This document shows, piece after piece, positions 6,026 to 7,707 of a DNA stretch of 7,707 nt. The stretch is from NCBI GenBank assembly GCA_023441125.1, contig JAEZQV010000341.1:1-7707 (forward strand), written 5' to 3'. This stretch comes from Bacillota bacterium. Its GTDB lineage: Bacteria; Bacillota_C; Negativicutes; Sporomusales; Sporomusaceae. Under the pieces are notes generated by a model that saw nothing but the letters and a program-made list of their open reading frames with translations, did not search any database and was not told where the DNA came from. Every line of letters begins with the position of its first letter. Position 1 is the first letter of the stretch. The position numbers and the translations under genes were made by a program.

Positions 6026-6089
6026 TGCCAGATACCCCGTTTCGGTCTGCAGCGGGAGAAACCGGACACCGCTACAGTTACAGTCTTGC
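6026..6089 (-). other. Short spacer upstream of the DUF218 gene
   Basis: This 64-bp stretch between the hairpin and the DUF218 gene shows no recognisable -35/-10 pair. Together with the imperfect hairpin after glnS it leaves open whether the downstream genes have their own promoter or are reached by readthrough from glnS. Confidence 0.4.
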
Positions 6090-6134
6090 CAGAAAGACTT
6101 TTGCCTGCTTGTCTACCGGGCAAAAGTCTTTCTG
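6090..6134 (-). terminator. Long perfect inverted repeat after glnS, probable weak terminator
   Basis: AGAAAGACTTTTGCC (6091-6105) is perfectly complementary to GGCAAAAGTCTTTCT (6119-6133), with a 13-base loop. An extra C-G pair makes a 16-bp stem. It begins 7 bp after the glnS stop, where a terminator would be expected. There is no separate T run: the only T-rich stretch on the minus strand is TTTCT inside the 3' arm, so termination may be partial. A transcript-stabilising hairpin or a small repeated element are alternatives. Confidence 0.6.
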
Positions 6135-6140
6135 CAATCA

Positions 6141-7707
6141 TTATTTCTTCTCAAGCTTAGCCCAGGAATCCTTCAGGGACACAATCCGGTTAAACACCGG
6201 TTTTTCCGCCGTAGAGTCCCGGTCAACAACAAAATACCCGTTCCGCATGAACTGGTACCGGCAGCCCGGCTGCATAACAATGCCCGGTTCTACCAGCGAG
6301 TTGGCCAGCACTTCGATTGAATTGACATTTAATGTGTCCACAAAATCTTTGGCCGCCTTTTCCTCGTCCTCCTGGCCCTCTTTAGCCAGCAGCAAATAAT
6401 CATACAACCTGACCTCAGCCGGTACAGCATGGGCGGCCGAAACCCAGTGCAGAACACCTTTGACCTTGCGGCTTACCGTACCGCTGCCGCTTTTGGTAGC
6501 CGGGTCATATGTGCAATGCACCTCAATCACTTCGCCGGTTGCTTCATTCTTTACCACCTGCTCGCATTTGATCAAATAGGCGTTTTTGAGCCGGACTTCT
6601 GCGCCCGGTGTCAGGCGGAAAAATTTCTTGGGCGGATTTTCCATAAAGTCGTCCTGTTCAATATATAACTCGCGGGAAAATGGGATGGTTCTTGAACCCA
6701 TAGCCGGATTTTCCGGATTGTTTTCCGCCACCAGTTCTTCAACTTGTCCCGCAGGATAGTTATCGATGATAATCTTTAGCGGTTTGAGTACGGCCATGAC
6801 CCGGGGCGCTTTGGCGTTGAGGTCTTCACGGATGCAATGCTCCAGTAAGGCAACGTCGACAGTGCTGTTGCTCTTGGCCACACCGATTCTGTCACAGAAA
6901 TCCCGGATTGCTGCCGGCGTATAACCCCGCCTTCTTAGCCCGGATATGGTCGGCATCCGCGGGTCATCCCAGCCGCTCACATAGCCTTCTTCCACCAGGC
7001 GGCGCAAATAGCGTTTGCTCATAATGGTATTGGTCAGATTCAAGCGGGCAAATTCAATTTGCTGGCACTGATAAATGCCCAGTGCCGCCAATGTCCAGTC
7101 ATACAGCGGACGATGATCCTCAAATTCCAGCGTGCAAATGGAATGGGTCACACCTTCCAGCGAATCGGAAATCGGATGGGCATAATCATACATGGGATAG
7201 ATACACCAGGTATCGCCGGTCCGGTGATGGCGGGTACGGACAATACGGTATAAGACCGGATCGCGCATATTCAGATTCGGCGATGACATGTCAATTTTAG
7301 CGCGCAGCACCCGGCTGCCTTCGGCAAATTCCCCGGCCCGCATTTTTTCAAAAAGCGCCAGGTTTTCCTCTGCAGACCGGTTCCGGTACGGACTCTCTTT
7401 ACCCGTTTCGGTGAGGGTGCCCCGGTATTGCCGGATTTCTTCGGCCGACAGGTCGCAGACATAGGCTTTGCCTTTTTTTATAAGTTCCACCGTCAGCTCA
7501 TATATTTTTTCAAAGTAGTCGGAGGCGTAAAATTTACGGTCTTCCCAGTCAAACCCCAGCCATTTTACGTCTTCCTGAATGGAGTCGACATATTCAACAT
7601 CTTCTTTGGTCGGATTTGTATCATCAAAGCGCAGGTTGCACTTGCCGCCGTATTTAAGCGCCAGACCAAAGTTCAGGCAAATGGACTTGGCATGGCCAAT
7701 ATGCAGA
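6141..7707 (-). CDS. glnS: Glutaminyl-tRNA synthetase GlnRS (5' end cut by the window)
   Basis: The frame stays open to the window edge and gives 521 residues with a normal stop. Against the E. coli enzyme (about 554 residues) only about 39 N-terminal residues are missing. The class I signature LHIGH opens the fragment, followed by AKSICLNFG and [12 protein letters not shown]. Further landmarks are [46 protein letters not shown], the KMSKR-equivalent MSKR at fragment residues 229-232, and [27 protein letters not shown]. The C-terminal two-barrel anticodon-binding region ends with [18 protein letters not shown]. These match GlnRS and not GluRS. It charges tRNA-Gln with glutamine directly. Most Firmicutes instead amidate Glu-tRNA-Gln with GatCAB, so GlnRS here was probably acquired in an ancestor. 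A shorter start near 7490 is wrong, because conserved sequence continues upstream through the catalytic HIGH motif. Confidence 0.96.
   Translation of the reverse strand, partial: LHIGHAKSICLNFGLALKYGGKCNLRFDDTNPTKEDVEYVDSIQEDVKWLGFDWEDRKFYASDYFEKIYELTVELIKKGKAYVCDLSAEEIRQYRGTLTETGKESPYRNRSAEENLALFEKMRAGEFAEGSRVLRAKIDMSSPNLNMRDPVLYRIVRTRHHRTGDTWCIYPMYDYAHPISDSLEGVTHSICTLEFEDHRPLYDWTLAALGIYQCQQIEFARLNLTNTIMSKRYLRRLVEEGYVSGWDDPRMPTISGLRRRGYTPAAIRDFCDRIGVAKSNSTVDVALLEHCIREDLNAKAPRVMAVLKPLKIIIDNYPAGQVEELVAENNPENPAMGSRTIPFSRELYIEQDDFMENPPKKFFRLTPGAEVRLKNAYLIKCEQVVKNEATGEVIEVHCTYDPATKSGSGTVSRKVKGVLHWVSAAHAVPAEVRLYDYLLLAKEGQEDEEKAAKDFVDTLNVNSIEVLANSLVEPGIVMQPGCRYQFMRNGYFVVDRDSTAEKPVFNRIVSLKDSWAKLEKK

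Noticed and set aside
5892..6320. A 142-codon plus-strand frame spanning the DUF218-glnS gap.
   Set aside because: It runs antisense through the DUF218 start, the hairpin and the glnS 3' end, and shows no recognisable protein features.

Overview
The window looks like ordinary chromosome from a Gram-positive-lineage (Firmicutes) bacterium, most likely a Negativicute such as a Sporomusa or Pelosinus relative. That placement is inferred from a SAM-I riboswitch with an intrinsic-terminator platform, strong AGGAGG-type ribosome binding sites, GTG and TTG starts, a YerC/HisR-type TrpR-family protein beside hisZ, and GC-rich genes with AT-rich spacers. No mobile element, phage gene, CRISPR array, tRNA or rRNA is visible.

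Left block (4-1505, minus strand): a TrpR-family regulator (YerC/HisR type) overlaps hisZ by 4 bp (ATGA). hisZ encodes the regulatory subunit of the first enzyme of histidine synthesis. Its stop lies at the window edge, so hisG and other his genes may follow outside.

Middle (1506-2817): a 441-bp gene-free stretch separates the his-side genes from metQ, which runs on the plus strand. It holds candidate minus-strand control sites, a sigma-A-type promoter, a complete SAM-I (S-box) riboswitch with its terminator, and the metQ ribosome binding site. metQ encodes a methionine-binding lipoprotein. It stands alone: a strong terminator follows it and the next gene is convergent, so metN and metI are not in this transcript.

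Right block (2822-7707, all minus strand, transcribed right to left): glnS (glutaminyl-tRNA synthetase, 5' end cut by the window), a 45-bp inverted-repeat hairpin, a membrane-anchored YdcF/DUF218 protein, purD, a DUF456 membrane protein and a TetR-family regulator. The last four genes have gaps of about 15 to 26 bp, each holding a ribosome binding site, so they are probably one transcript. purD is the only purine gene visible, and it sits among membrane or envelope genes and a regulator.

I found no convincing new system. Points worth a second look are the solo SAM-controlled metQ, the TACTAG boxes upstream of the HisR-like gene, the unusual setting of purD with its TTG start, the hairpin after glnS, GlnRS in a Firmicute, and a strand-biased excess of TTGCCGG.
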